A stretch of DNA of 50,812 nucleotides from Thermodesulfovibrionia bacterium (GCA_030694425.1 JAUXYI010000047.1:1-50812), one strand, 5' to 3'. Shown: positions 35,252-43,015, counted from the stretch's first letter. Made by a program: numbers and translations. The notes: generated by a model from the letters alone, not told the origin.

Positions 35252-35848
35252 ATGACTGAACAAAAAGAGAAAAAACTTGAGGACATAAAAAAAGAGGCAG
35301 ATGAAAAAAAATGTCCTGTGCAAAAATCCCTATATTTCATAGAGGAATTTCTTGCTGGACCCATGTGCGGCAAATGTTTCCCCTGCTCTTTTGGAAGTTA
35401 TGAGGCAAGGATAAGATTAAAAAGGGTGGCTGGTGGAACTGCTGCCGATGCTGACCTTGCAAGTATAAAGAGAATAACCTCCAACATGATTGAGGCCTCG
35501 ATGTGCAAAAAGGGGAAAGACACTGCCAGATTCATTCTTGATAACATAGATTCAAAGGAATTTACTGAACATCTTTCAGGGGTATGCTCAAGTAACGAAT
35601 GTATGGAATACATGAAGTATATCATCGTTCCTGAAAAATGCACGATGTGCGGCATTTGTTCAGATGTTTGCAAAGATACTGCAATAATAGGTGAGAAGAG
35701 GAAATCATATCTCTCAGGCTACCTGCCGTTTGAGATAATCCAGAAGAGATGTACAAAATGCGGCGAATGTATAAAGGTCTGCCCGACAGGGGCGATTATA
35801 ATGGTAAGTTCGAAGGAGAATGTTGAGCAATTAGCGGTTAGCAAATAG
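35252..35848 (+). CDS. Free-standing NuoF C-terminal-like iron-sulfur protein
   Basis: The protein has 198 residues. 'GPMCGKCFPCSFGSYEARIR' and 'IEASMCKKGKDTARFI' correspond to the [4Fe-4S] domain at the end of NuoF. A 2x[4Fe-4S] ferredoxin follows: 'CTMCGICSDVCKDTAII' and 'CTKCGECIKVCPTGAIIM'. There is no FMN/NADH domain and no coding trace upstream, so it is a real separate subunit and not a broken nuoF. It begins with a very charged stretch, 'MTEQKEKKLEDIKKEADEKK'. It may be an electron relay of the complex. Confidence 0.8.
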   Translation: MTEQKEKKLEDIKKEADEKKCPVQKSLYFIEEFLAGPMCGKCFPCSFGSYEARIRLKRVAGGTAADADLASIKRITSNMIEASMCKKGKDTARFILDNIDSKEFTEHLSGVCSSNECMEYMKYIIVPEKCTMCGICSDVCKDTAIIGEKRKSYLSGYLPFEIIQKRCTKCGECIKVCPTGAIIMVSSKENVEQLAVSK

Positions 35849-35859
35849 CGGTTAGTGAT

Positions 35860-35920
35860 TGTCATTCCGGCTTGTCCGGAATCTTTCCGAAGAAGGATTG
35901 CCGACAAGCGGCAATGACAA
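35860..35920. repeat. Palindromic repeat before the nuoG-like gene
   Basis: 'gtcattccggcttgtccgga' and 'gccgacaagcggcaatgac' contain stems. It follows an AGCGGTTAG direct repeat at about 35831-35855 (also overlapping the end of the previous gene). Confidence 0.65.
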
Positions 35921-35996
35921 CGACAATACGACAAAATGTATAAATAACTTAAATTTAAAAAACAATATTTCGAAGTTTAAATAAACGGAGGCAACC

Positions 35997-38045
35997 ATGT
36001 CGAAAATAGTTTCTCTGAAAATAGATGGCAAGGAAGTAAAGGTTCCTGAAGGTACCAATCTCATTGACGCTGCGGAATCAGCCGGGATTCATATTCCAAA
36101 CCTCTGTTATTTAAAAGGCATGAGAGGCATCGGTGCATGCAGGATGTGTCTTGTAGAGATTGAAGGAGCGAAAGGTCATTCTGTTGGCTGTATCACAAGG
36201 GTCAAAGAAGGCATGAACGTCAAAACATCCACTGAGCAGATTGAGGAGATGAGGAAATTTGTGATAGACCTTGTTCTTTCTATACACCCCCTTGATTGTA
36301 TGACATGTACAAAAGCAGGCGTGTGCAACCTTCAGAAGTATGCTTATGACTTTGAACTGAAGGAATCAACTTTTACAAGGAAGAAATTCGGTTATCCTGT
36401 TGACGAGGCAAATCCGTTTATCAAGCGTGACCCTGATTACTGCATCCTCTGTGGAAGATGCGTAAGGGTTTGCAAAGAACAGGGAACAAATGTCCTTGAT
36501 TTTATGGGAAGAGGAGTTGGAGCAAAGGTCATTACTGCAATGGACAAGCCTCTTCATGAGTCAGAATGCACATTCTGCGGAAGCTGCGTTGATGCATGTC
36601 CTGTGAATGCGATTCTTGAAGCAGACAGATGGAGAAGGGGCAGAGAGTGGGAATATGAAAAGGCAAAATCAGTATGCCTTTCCTGCGGAAACGGTTGTGA
36701 CATAATTGTCAGCGCCAAAGATAGCAGCGTGGTCAAGATAAATGCAGGCGCAGCAGATGGCTCTGTAGAGAAATATATCTGCGCGATTGGCAGATTCGGA
36801 TTTGACTCTCTGACATCAGACGCGAGAGTGACTGCGCCCATGAAAAAAGTTGAAGGTCAGCTCGTTGAAACCACATGGAAGGATGCCTTAAAAATAGTAT
36901 CGGAGCGGCTCAAAAAATCCGGGAAAAATACCGGCATCATAAGCACGGGCAATATACTTAATCAGGATGCATTTGTCCTATCAAAACTTGCCTCAGATGT
37001 TATTAAGACAAAACATGTTGATACGACTGTAAGCCTGTATGCAGATGCCGATTCGATGAAATTTTCAGATTCCGTTGATTTGGATGCGGTGGGATTGATT
37101 GTTCTTGTCGGGCTTAACCCGTCGCAGTGGAGCAGGGTTCTTCCAGCGCTTGACGCCTCAATAAGAAAGAGAGTTGCAAGAGGCGCTAAGCTCGTAGTTA
37201 TAAATTCTAATCCCCCCATCCACCCTTTAGTAAAGGGGGGCGAGGGGGGATTAGCCTCTGTTGCAACAATAAATATCAGCGGAGATGAGGCATCAGCGCT
37301 TGCACAGTTATCAAAGTCTCTCATAGCAAAAGGCATTAAGGCAAGCAAAGAATTTGAATCAGCTGTTTCGGATGTAAGCGCAGCAGAGGATACGAATAAA
37401 GCAGCAGACTTATTGGCTGAAATAAAAGATGCGGTGATATTCACTGCGCCCTCACTTTTTAAGGCATCAAAAAATCTTTCATTGCTTACCGGGGTCAAAG
37501 TCATTGCAGTGCCCTATGAAGCTAATGCAAGAGGCGTGGTTGCAATGGGGCTTACTACAGATGGCAAGACTTACAGTGAGATGAGAAAAGGCGGGGTAGA
37601 TGTGCTTTATGCAATCGGTGAAGTGCCTATTGCAAAAAGACCAGATGTGAATTTCCTGATTGTTCAGACAGCCTATATTACCGAGCTTGCAAAGCAGGCA
37701 GATATAGTTCTTCCATCCGCGGCATATCTTGAATCAAAAGGCACTATAATAAATTATCTGGGTAAAATCAAGGAGCTTGTTAAAGTTATCGGACCAGTCG
37801 GCGATGCCAAACAACATAAAGATATTTTCATTGAAATCTCAAGGGCAATCGGAAATCCTATAAAGGAGTCAGCAGCGGAAATTAAAAGCGCTTTTGAGGT
37901 TAGTTCAAAGCCAAAATTCAACCCATTCGATAAGAAAAAAGGACTTGATGTTAATCCTTTGGAATTTAAAGAATCTATTCAGCAATATGTTATTAACTCA
38001 TCAAGACTCCTGTGGCTTAAAGAGACAGAAAAGGCGGCAGTTTAA
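35997..38045 (+). CDS. NuoG/formate-dehydrogenase-like iron-sulfur subunit
   Basis: The protein has 682 residues. Order: [2Fe-2S] domain ('CYLKGMRGIGACRMCLVEI'), His-Cys cluster ('SIHPLDCMTCTKAGVCNLQK'), two [4Fe-4S] clusters ('CILCGRCVRVCKEQG', 'CTFCGSCVDACPVNAIL'), a further [4Fe-4S] ('SVCLSCGNGCDIIVSA'), then a molybdopterin-oxidoreductase-like fold. The fold is NuoG-sized, and neither a Sec/Cys active-site residue nor the C-terminal dinucleotide-binding domain of true formate dehydrogenases is seen, so it probably has no molybdenum site. Near residue 405 an insert 'PPIHPLVKGGEGG' is encoded by dispersed repeat DNA (37207-37251). It is probably the large relay subunit of the NuoEF-like complex. 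Confidence 0.88.
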   Translation: MSKIVSLKIDGKEVKVPEGTNLIDAAESAGIHIPNLCYLKGMRGIGACRMCLVEIEGAKGHSVGCITRVKEGMNVKTSTEQIEEMRKFVIDLVLSIHPLDCMTCTKAGVCNLQKYAYDFELKESTFTRKKFGYPVDEANPFIKRDPDYCILCGRCVRVCKEQGTNVLDFMGRGVGAKVITAMDKPLHESECTFCGSCVDACPVNAILEADRWRRGREWEYEKAKSVCLSCGNGCDIIVSAKDSSVVKINAGAADGSVEKYICAIGRFGFDSLTSDARVTAPMKKVEGQLVETTWKDALKIVSERLKKSGKNTGIISTGNILNQDAFVLSKLASDVIKTKHVDTTVSLYADADSMKFSDSVDLDAVGLIVLVGLNPSQWSRVLPALDASIRKRVARGAKLVVINSNPPIHPLVKGGEGGLASVATINISGDEASALAQLSKSLIAKGIKASKEFESAVSDVSAAEDTNKAADLLAEIKDAVIFTAPSLFKASKNLSLLTGVKVIAVPYEANARGVVAMGLTTDGKTYSEMRKGGVDVLYAIGEVPIAKRPDVNFLIVQTAYITELAKQADIVLPSAAYLESKGTIINYLGKIKELVKVIGPVGDAKQHKDIFIEISRAIGNPIKESAAEIKSAFEVSSKPKFNPFDKKKGLDVNPLEFKESIQQYVINSSRLLWLKETEKAAV

Positions 38046-38060
38046 CTTAGGGTCTCCTCT

Positions 38061-38100
38061 GTCATTGCGAGTCCAGAAATTTTGGGGCGAAGCAATTTGA
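38061..38100. repeat. Partial 'GCAATGAC' family repeat
   Basis: 'tgtcattgcgagtccagaaa' half copy, between the nuoG-like gene and the toxin-antitoxin promoter. Confidence 0.5.
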
Positions 38101-38113
38101 TTAGGTCATAGGA

Positions 38114-38152
38114 TTGACATATGGTGCTAAATTTGGTACTGTAAATAGTACC
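38114..38152 (+). promoter_or_regulatory. Promoter and operator of the Phd/ParE toxin-antitoxin pair
   Basis: TTGACA (38114-38119) is 17 bases from a TACTGT -10-like box (38137-38142). The box is covered by the inverted repeat GGTACT-GTAAAT-AGTACC (38135-38152). A toxin-antitoxin complex bound there would block the promoter. Confidence 0.6.
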
Positions 38153-38173
38153 TATTGAAAGGAGGTGGATGAT

Positions 38174-38446
38174 ATGAAACTGACCGAGGACATTAAGCCA
38201 ATCACCTATATGAAAACCCGTTCTTCTGAATTAATCAAAACAGTTAGAGAAAGTAAACGTCCTGTTGTAATAACACAAAATGGACAGGCGAGGGCTGTCG
38301 TGATAGATATTGATAGTTATGAAAAACAGAAAGAGGCTATTTTACTTCTCAAAATAATTGCTCAGGGCGAAGAGGAGATTAAGGCAAGGAAAATCATTGG
38401 GCAGGAAAAGTTTTTCTCAAAATTGGACAAGAAATTGGGTCTCTGA
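38174..38446 (+). CDS. Phd/YefM family antitoxin
   Basis: The protein has 90 residues from ATG 38174, eight bases after AAAGGAGG (the upstream GTG at 38165 overlaps it). 'DIKPITYMKTRSSELIKTVR', 'RPVVITQNGQARAVVIDIDS' is the Phd/YefM N-terminal DNA-binding fold. The C-terminus would neutralise the toxin encoded next, whose ATG overlaps the stop by one base. Confidence 0.9.
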   Translation: MKLTEDIKPITYMKTRSSELIKTVRESKRPVVITQNGQARAVVIDIDSYEKQKEAILLLKIIAQGEEEIKARKIIGQEKFFSKLDKKLGL

Positions 38447-38784
38447 TGAAAACGTATAAGGTTTTCTGGACAGGCGGGGCAGCCCTCGATCTGGAAGAGA
38501 TAATTGATTATATCTCTAAAGACAGAATATCGTCGGCAATATCCATCTATAAGATTATTAAGTCTAAGTGTTTTTTATTAAAAAATAATCCTGAAAGATA
38601 CAGGATAGTTCCTGAATTACAAGTTTTAAGAGTCACTAACTACAGGGAAATAGTTTATAGTCCTTACAGGATAGTTTACAAATTAGCTGACTCTGAGGTT
38701 TATATTATAGCTGTGGTTGACAGCCGAAGGGATTTCGAAACCGTTATCTTTAATCGCATTTTAAGAGGAGGGCCATCGAGGTAG
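38446..38784 (+). CDS. RelE/ParE family toxin
   Basis: The protein has 112 residues. 'VFWTGGAALDLEEIIDYISK', 'NPERYRIVPELQVL', 'NYREIVYSPYRIVYKL' and 'IIAVVDSRRDFE' follow the ParE/RelE fold. ParE members poison gyrase, RelE members cut mRNA; sequence alone does not decide. Coupled to the antitoxin (ATG overlaps its TGA). Confidence 0.88.
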   Translation: MKTYKVFWTGGAALDLEEIIDYISKDRISSAISIYKIIKSKCFLLKNNPERYRIVPELQVLRVTNYREIVYSPYRIVYKLADSEVYIIAVVDSRRDFETVIFNRILRGGPSR

Positions 38785-38896
38785 ATATTTTCATTATTCA
38801 ATGGAAAACACAAATTTCAAGCTGTTTGATTAATTAGCCTATGGCTTGCAGGGTTCTTGAGGCAATTAAGATTTTGATATTATATTTATTTTAAAA

Positions 38897-39391
38897 ATGT
38901 CCTATATCATTATTGACGGTTATAACCTGACTGGTATTGCACACAAGAGTCTTGAGAAAGCGCGAAATAATATTATTGAAAAACTCCGCAGCTATTCGGA
39001 ACTTAAAGGTCATAATATTACCCTTGTTTTTGATGGATGGAAAAGCGGGCAGGGTATTGAAACCAGAATGCGGATTGACGATGTAAACATAATCTATTCA
39101 AAACTTGGGGAAAAGGCAGATTTTGTTATAAAGAAAATCTTGTCTGAAGATATAAAACCATGGATTGTAGTAAGTTCTGACAGAGAGATATCCGATTTTG
39201 CAGGTAAAAAGGGTTTTGTTTCAATTGCTTCAGAAGAGTTTGAAGATAAACTTAATTTTGCTCTTTATCCTGATGAACAAGAGGAGATAGAATATAAAGC
39301 AATTAATAGAATGCCTAACCGTCAAAAAGGCAATCCAAGGAAATTGTCAAAGAAGCAGAAGAAAAAACTTGGCGCACTAAGAAAACTTTAG
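38897..39391 (+). CDS. YacP-like NYN (PIN-fold) RNase domain protein
   Basis: The protein has 164 residues. 'YIIIDGYNLTGIA' with the first Asp, 'ITLVFDGWKSGQGIETRM' and 'WIVVSSDREISDFAGKKG' are the acidic motifs of the NYN/YacP family, predicted to cut RNA (Rae1-like in Bacillus). The C-terminal tail is very basic ('PRKLSKKQKKKLGALRKL'), suiting RNA or ribosome contact. It converges with the Crp/Fnr gene, overlapping it by four bases. No clear ribosome site. Confidence 0.8.
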   Translation: MSYIIIDGYNLTGIAHKSLEKARNNIIEKLRSYSELKGHNITLVFDGWKSGQGIETRMRIDDVNIIYSKLGEKADFVIKKILSEDIKPWIVVSSDREISDFAGKKGFVSIASEEFEDKLNFALYPDEQEEIEYKAINRMPNRQKGNPRKLSKKQKKKLGALRKL

Positions 39392-40065
39392 CTCTCAAGG
39401 AATTTTTTGAGGGAGTCAATTTTTATTAATATTCTGTTTCCGGAGGACTTTACCATTCCTTCTTTCTGGAATTTACTAATTGTCCTTATGCATGTTTCAA
39501 CGGTTGTTCCCACCATCTCTGCTATCTCCTGCCGAGTAAGGGAGAAATCTAATTTTTTATAGGCGCCGGTTTCAATCCCTATTTTTTCAGAGAGTTTAAG
39601 CAGTAGTAATGCAATCCTTTTCTCAACTCTTTCTGTCGCAATATTTTTTAACATCTCATGGGCATCTCTCAGTCTGTCACTGAAATATTTGACAATCTCA
39701 AGTTTAAGAATCTGGTATTCATCTAAAATCCTCAATAAATTTTTACGGCTGATTCTTATTACAGTTGCAGGCTCCATTGCCTGTGCAGATGCAGGATAAG
39801 GCTTATTATCCAGCACAGCTATGCCGCCGAACATATCGCCGGCTGACATAATCTCCAGTATGATGTCTTTGCCCATTATTGTATGTTTGACTATTTTTAT
39901 TTTTCCCTGTGCTGTGATATAAAACCACTCAGAAGGGTCTCCTTCTGTAAAGATGTATTCATTATTTTTAAAATTCAGTTTTTCAAAAAGTTTAGCTATT
40001 TTTTGTAATTCATCGTTTTTAAGAGAGGAGAAGATGTTATTTTTTTTAAGAGCTTCAATAATCAT
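39388..40065 (-). CDS. Crp/Fnr family transcription regulator
   Basis: The protein has 225 residues. A cyclic-nucleotide-binding-type beta barrel spans about 15-115 ('NEYIFTEGDPSEWFYITAQG', 'GDMFGGIAVLDNKPYPASAQ'), then a long helix and a winged HTH ('LTRQEIAEMVGTTVETCIRT'). It lacks the FNR-type Cys cluster, so the signal is not an iron-sulfur centre of that kind. Its start overlaps the upstream DUF2007 stop by four bases, so they form an operon. Targets are unknown. Confidence 0.9.
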   Translation of the reverse strand: MIIEALKKNNIFSSLKNDELQKIAKLFEKLNFKNNEYIFTEGDPSEWFYITAQGKIKIVKHTIMGKDIILEIMSAGDMFGGIAVLDNKPYPASAQAMEPATVIRISRKNLLRILDEYQILKLEIVKYFSDRLRDAHEMLKNIATERVEKRIALLLLKLSEKIGIETGAYKKLDFSLTRQEIAEMVGTTVETCIRTISKFQKEGMVKSSGNRILIKIDSLKKFLES

Positions 40066-40298
40066 ATGACGCCATCATCAGGTGAGCCTTTCATGATTTT
40101 CAGTATCTCTTGTGCTTTTTCTATGTTTCCCTTATTGACAAGGATTTTGATTTCGCCGATTCTGCCGATACTTACAGGATAGGGCCTTATTTTTAAAGAA
40201 TTGATAACAACAGGAATGTTTTCTGCGTCAAGGATATCTTTTATAATCTGCGCCTCAATCTCGTCATAAGTAACAAGAAGTTCAACCCATTCATCCAT
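40062..40298 (-). CDS. DUF2007-type putative signal transducing protein
   Basis: The protein has 78 residues from ATG 40298: 'MDEWVELLVTYDEIEAQIIK', 'ILDAENIPVVINSLKIRPYP', 'IGEIKILVNKGNIEKAQEIL'. This matches the small DUF2007 alpha/beta proteins. A TTG at 40334 is in frame but is part of the -35 box, so it is rejected. It is the first gene before the Crp/Fnr regulator. Role is unknown; it may sense a signal for the regulator (inference). Confidence 0.75.
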   Translation of the reverse strand: MDEWVELLVTYDEIEAQIIKDILDAENIPVVINSLKIRPYPVSIGRIGEIKILVNKGNIEKAQEILKIMKGSPDDGVI

Positions 40299-40305
40299 TA
40301 ATAAG

Positions 40306-40334
40306 AGTGTATGCAATTTCCAATTTGTTGTCAA
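40306..40334 (-). promoter_or_regulatory. Strong promoter giving an apparently leaderless mRNA
   Basis: On the minus strand TTGACA is at 40334-40329 and TACACT at 40311-40306, spaced exactly 17 bases. The ATG at 40298 lies seven bases after the -10, i.e. about at the transcription start. No ribosome-binding site can fit. Confidence 0.65.
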
Positions 40335-40401
40335 ATAAATTATGGATATTATCTCATTAAAGGTTTTATTTCTTACAGAAATTCTTTTACTGAAAAATCA
40401 C

Positions 40402-40438
40402 AAAAAAACGCTGCAAAAATATTTTTGCAGCGTTTTTT
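40402..40438. terminator. Bidirectional-looking terminator
   Basis: AAAAAACGCTGCAAAAAT is followed by its complement ATTTTTGCAGCGTTTTTT. It lies downstream of the minus-strand gene ending at 40463. Confidence 0.9.
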
Positions 40439-40462
40439 ATAAAAAGAAATTTTTATTACTGT

Positions 40463-41473
40463 TTATTGGGTCTTCTCATCCCTGTTATTTATATCATCAC
40501 CCAAATCTTTTGCGTGTTCCAAATTAGTTAGTGAGAGAATTGCTATTCCAATCTCTGTCTTGGCATCTCCAACTGTCGCACTTGTCCCATAGGCAGGATT
40601 AAGAAGTAGCAGTATCTCTAATTCACCTGCATTAAGCTGTGTTGAAGGGGAAAGACTGGAGGCTATATTTAATAGTAAGGCAGCAAGCTGTTGTTTAGCC
40701 TTATCTAACATGCTTTTTTTACCTTGCAGGGACAAGTAATAGTTTAATTGATTAGCTGAAAGAAATACACTGCTCAATGAAACAGCTGTATTGATAAATG
40801 CATTCCTTTCATCATTATGAGTCTTCCAGAAACCCATGCTTCTTGCACCACTTGGAGCCTGAACAGTTGGAGGTGTTCCATCTATAAGTCCTGTAAATAT
40901 GTCAGAGGTGCTATTTCCGGCTAAACTACCGCTGACTATTTGAAGGATCATTTTCATTCCAAGTGTATTGTTAGTTCCCATTACAGTACTCAGGTCATTT
41001 ACATACTTTGAAGGATGAGAAGCATCCGTATTTACTACAACATTCGTTAGATTTAATGTTGCAGGGTTGTTGATATCAAGACTTGGATTCAAATACCACT
41101 TTAATCCATCGGTGACAAAAATTATGTCAGACAATGTGGCTGTAAAATAATTGAAAGTACCATCGCTTATCGAGATAACAGCATTTGAGAATGTGTAATC
41201 ACCGGTTCTTGTAGCTCCTGTAATGGTTACTGTCTTTCCGATGATACTTTCGCTAGCCCCGTTTATAGTGGTCGACGTTCCGTCAAGGTAATTTACCTTT
41301 GAGATTACTGCATTCACGAGAGTGAGCGATCCAGGGTCAGTATTTGTTGCAGCGGTTGTCTGAGCGTTACCTGAAAAATTAGCTGTGGGTAAGCCGACCA
41401 CTGCAAAGGCACTTCCTGTTCCAAGAACAAGTAATAATATTAAAACAATAGGCATTAAACTGAATCTTTTCAT
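40463..41473 (-). CDS. Secreted protein of unknown function, PEP-CTERM neighbour
   Basis: The protein has 336 residues. The signal peptide ends at 'GTGSAFA'. Residues 25-190 are beta-rich with Asn/Thr and resemble the pattern of the PEP-CTERM protein upstream. The C-terminal half has 'SGARSMGFWKTHNDERNAFI', a motif seen in secreted matrix proteins, then helices. It has no PEP-CTERM signal of its own. It lies 23 bases downstream of that gene, so they are probably cotranscribed and act together outside the cell. The ribosome site is AAAGGGGGA. Confidence 0.65.
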   Translation of the reverse strand: MKRFSLMPIVLILLLVLGTGSAFAVVGLPTANFSGNAQTTAATNTDPGSLTLVNAVISKVNYLDGTSTTINGASESIIGKTVTITGATRTGDYTFSNAVISISDGTFNYFTATLSDIIFVTDGLKWYLNPSLDINNPATLNLTNVVVNTDASHPSKYVNDLSTVMGTNNTLGMKMILQIVSGSLAGNSTSDIFTGLIDGTPPTVQAPSGARSMGFWKTHNDERNAFINTAVSLSSVFLSANQLNYYLSLQGKKSMLDKAKQQLAALLLNIASSLSPSTQLNAGELEILLLLNPAYGTSATVGDAKTEIGIAILSLTNLEHAKDLGDDINNRDEKTQ

Positions 41474-41496
41474 AAGTCCCCCTTTTAAAGTTTAAA

Positions 41497-42252
41497 CTAC
41501 TTATTTTTTCCCTTCTTCTTAAAGTAACGTCTTACAGCTAAAGTTGCACCCCCAGTAATAAAGAGAATTGAACTCAATGGTTCAGGTGTAACAGCCATTT
41601 TACCCTGAATACTGCCAGAAGCATCGTTAGAGAAAGCATAGCCACCACCAGAAGTACCGGAGGTAAAGGTAAAGTCCATACCGAGATTTAAATAACCATT
41701 AGTCTGATAACTTGCCTGTAATTCTTGTATGTATTGAGAGCCGTTAGCAGTAAAAGTTATATTAGTTAGATTGGCAGTAGTATGATCCCATAATGGATTT
41801 AGTTGAGTACCAAAGGAGCCGTCAGTGATGATAAAATTGTTCAGTAGTGCAGAAAGATAGGTGGTTGTTCCGTCTGAAATCGTGAAGCTGACCGGACCAG
41901 TGACGCCATTAGCCCCGGTTCCTCCATTATTAGTATTTCCAAAAATTAAATTTTGATTGTAAGTATCGTTATAAAGATTGCCGATTGTAATTACTGCACC
42001 TGTAATAAGGTCACTCCCTTCACCGAAGTAGCTCCCACTTGCATAATTACCGCCTGTGATATTCCATGTGTTGAAAGTGAGCTTATATTTATTTGCATTA
42101 CTTCCGCCCACACCATCGTTATAAGAAAAATTAGCTACGTAATCCAAATAAGGCAGGTAAGGATACGCTGCTAAAACATTGCTTGATAAAAGGAGAATGC
42201 TCGTTAGCAAAATAAAAACACCTGCTAAAAATTTCTTATGGCTTTTTTTCAT
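41497..42252 (-). CDS. PEP-CTERM sorting-domain protein
   Basis: The protein has 251 residues. Signal peptide ends near 'SSNVLAAYP'. The C-terminus 'VTPEPLSSILFITGGATLAV' followed by RRYFKKKGKNK is a PEP-CTERM tail (PEP motif, hydrophobic helix, basic residues). The body is Gly/Asn/Thr-rich beta sequence ('FGNTNNGGTGANGVTGPVSF'). It is probably an extracellular matrix component placed by an exosortase not in this window. AAGGAG lies ahead of the ATG. Confidence 0.8.
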   Translation of the reverse strand: MKKSHKKFLAGVFILLTSILLLSSNVLAAYPYLPYLDYVANFSYNDGVGGSNANKYKLTFNTWNITGGNYASGSYFGEGSDLITGAVITIGNLYNDTYNQNLIFGNTNNGGTGANGVTGPVSFTISDGTTTYLSALLNNFIITDGSFGTQLNPLWDHTTANLTNITFTANGSQYIQELQASYQTNGYLNLGMDFTFTSGTSGGGYAFSNDASGSIQGKMAVTPEPLSSILFITGGATLAVRRYFKKKGKNK

Positions 42253-42633
42253 TTTTGACTCTCCTTAATTTTTTAGCTAAAGTTGTTTGTTGTTTTTTAT
42301 CTAAAATTTCTTTTCAAGTTAATTAAACTATAAACTAAAAAAATATCAATGTCAAGCTTTTTTTCTTTTATAATTGCATAGTTGCGCAAGTACACAAGTA
42401 GTTAACAATTTCTTATTAGGAAAAATTATGCCATTTAAATCCTTCGGGAAAATGAACCCCTCTTATATTCATCACAATGATTTAAATAGCAATTCTCATG
42501 CCAAAATGCAACTCCCTGATTTTATGTAACAATTAAAAACAAGCATATGTTAAATTATTAAAAGTGTAAAGCATTTATATGATAAACAATAAAATTTTAA
42601 TAAAATGTAAAAAATTCCGACACAATTTTAACC
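42253..42633. other. Intergenic region, no gene seen
   Basis: About 380 bases of AT-rich DNA between the divergent PEP-CTERM gene and arsR. It should hold the PEP-CTERM promoter, which could not be placed with confidence. Confidence 0.4.
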
Positions 42634-42677
42634 TTGACAAACATATAAAAATATAATAATATTTGCATATATGCAAA
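42634..42677 (+). promoter_or_regulatory. Promoter and palindromic operator over the arsR start codon
   Basis: TTGACA (42634-42639) is 17 bases from TAATAT (42657-42662). The perfect palindrome TTTGCATATATGCAAA (42662-42677) begins at the -10 and includes the ATG of arsR (42671-42673). Repressor binding there would block both transcription start and the first codon. Confidence 0.6.
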
Positions 42678-43015
42678 AACAGATTGCATCGCGCATAGAA
42701 ATTTTAAAGGTATCTGCTCATCCTGTCAGAATAGCCATCTTAGAGGAGCTATCAAAAGGCGTAAAGTGTGTCAGCGATTTTGAAGAATTCCTTGATATAA
42801 GCCAGCCGAATATTTCCCAGCACCTTGCAGCGCTCAGGCACGCCGGGATTGTTGATTATTTTATTGATGGAAGATTAAGGTGCTATTTTTTAAAGAATCC
42901 TTTAATCATTGACCTCTTAGAAATCCTTAAAAAAGATTATCCGCATGAACTCCCGGGCCCTGAATGCTGTCCCGCCACTAAAAAAGGCACATATCCTGGT
43001 GAAAGGAGAAGATAA
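42671..43015 (+). CDS. ArsR/SmtB family repressor
   Basis: The protein has 114 residues. A winged HTH is clear: 'KVSAHPVRIAILEELSKG', 'CVSDFEEFLDISQPNISQHL', 'AALRHAGIVDYFIDGRLRCY'. Cys residues in 'GVKCVSD' and 'PECCPATK' could bind a metal(loid) or react with organometals or persulfides. The stop overlaps the next gene's ATG (TAATG), so the operon is tightly coupled. It likely represses itself through the palindrome at 42662-42677. Confidence 0.9.
   Translation: MQKQIASRIEILKVSAHPVRIAILEELSKGVKCVSDFEEFLDISQPNISQHLAALRHAGIVDYFIDGRLRCYFLKNPLIIDLLEILKKDYPHELPGPECCPATKKGTYPGERRR

Noticed and set aside
35252-35848. Frameshifted end of the preceding nuoF-like gene
   Set aside because: The preceding gene has its own complete C-terminus and the 35252 gene has its own N-terminal part with a different sequence.
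35997-38045. Catalytic formate dehydrogenase
   Set aside because: No Sec/Cys active-site residue and no C-terminal molybdopterin dinucleotide-binding domain are seen; length fits NuoG-like.
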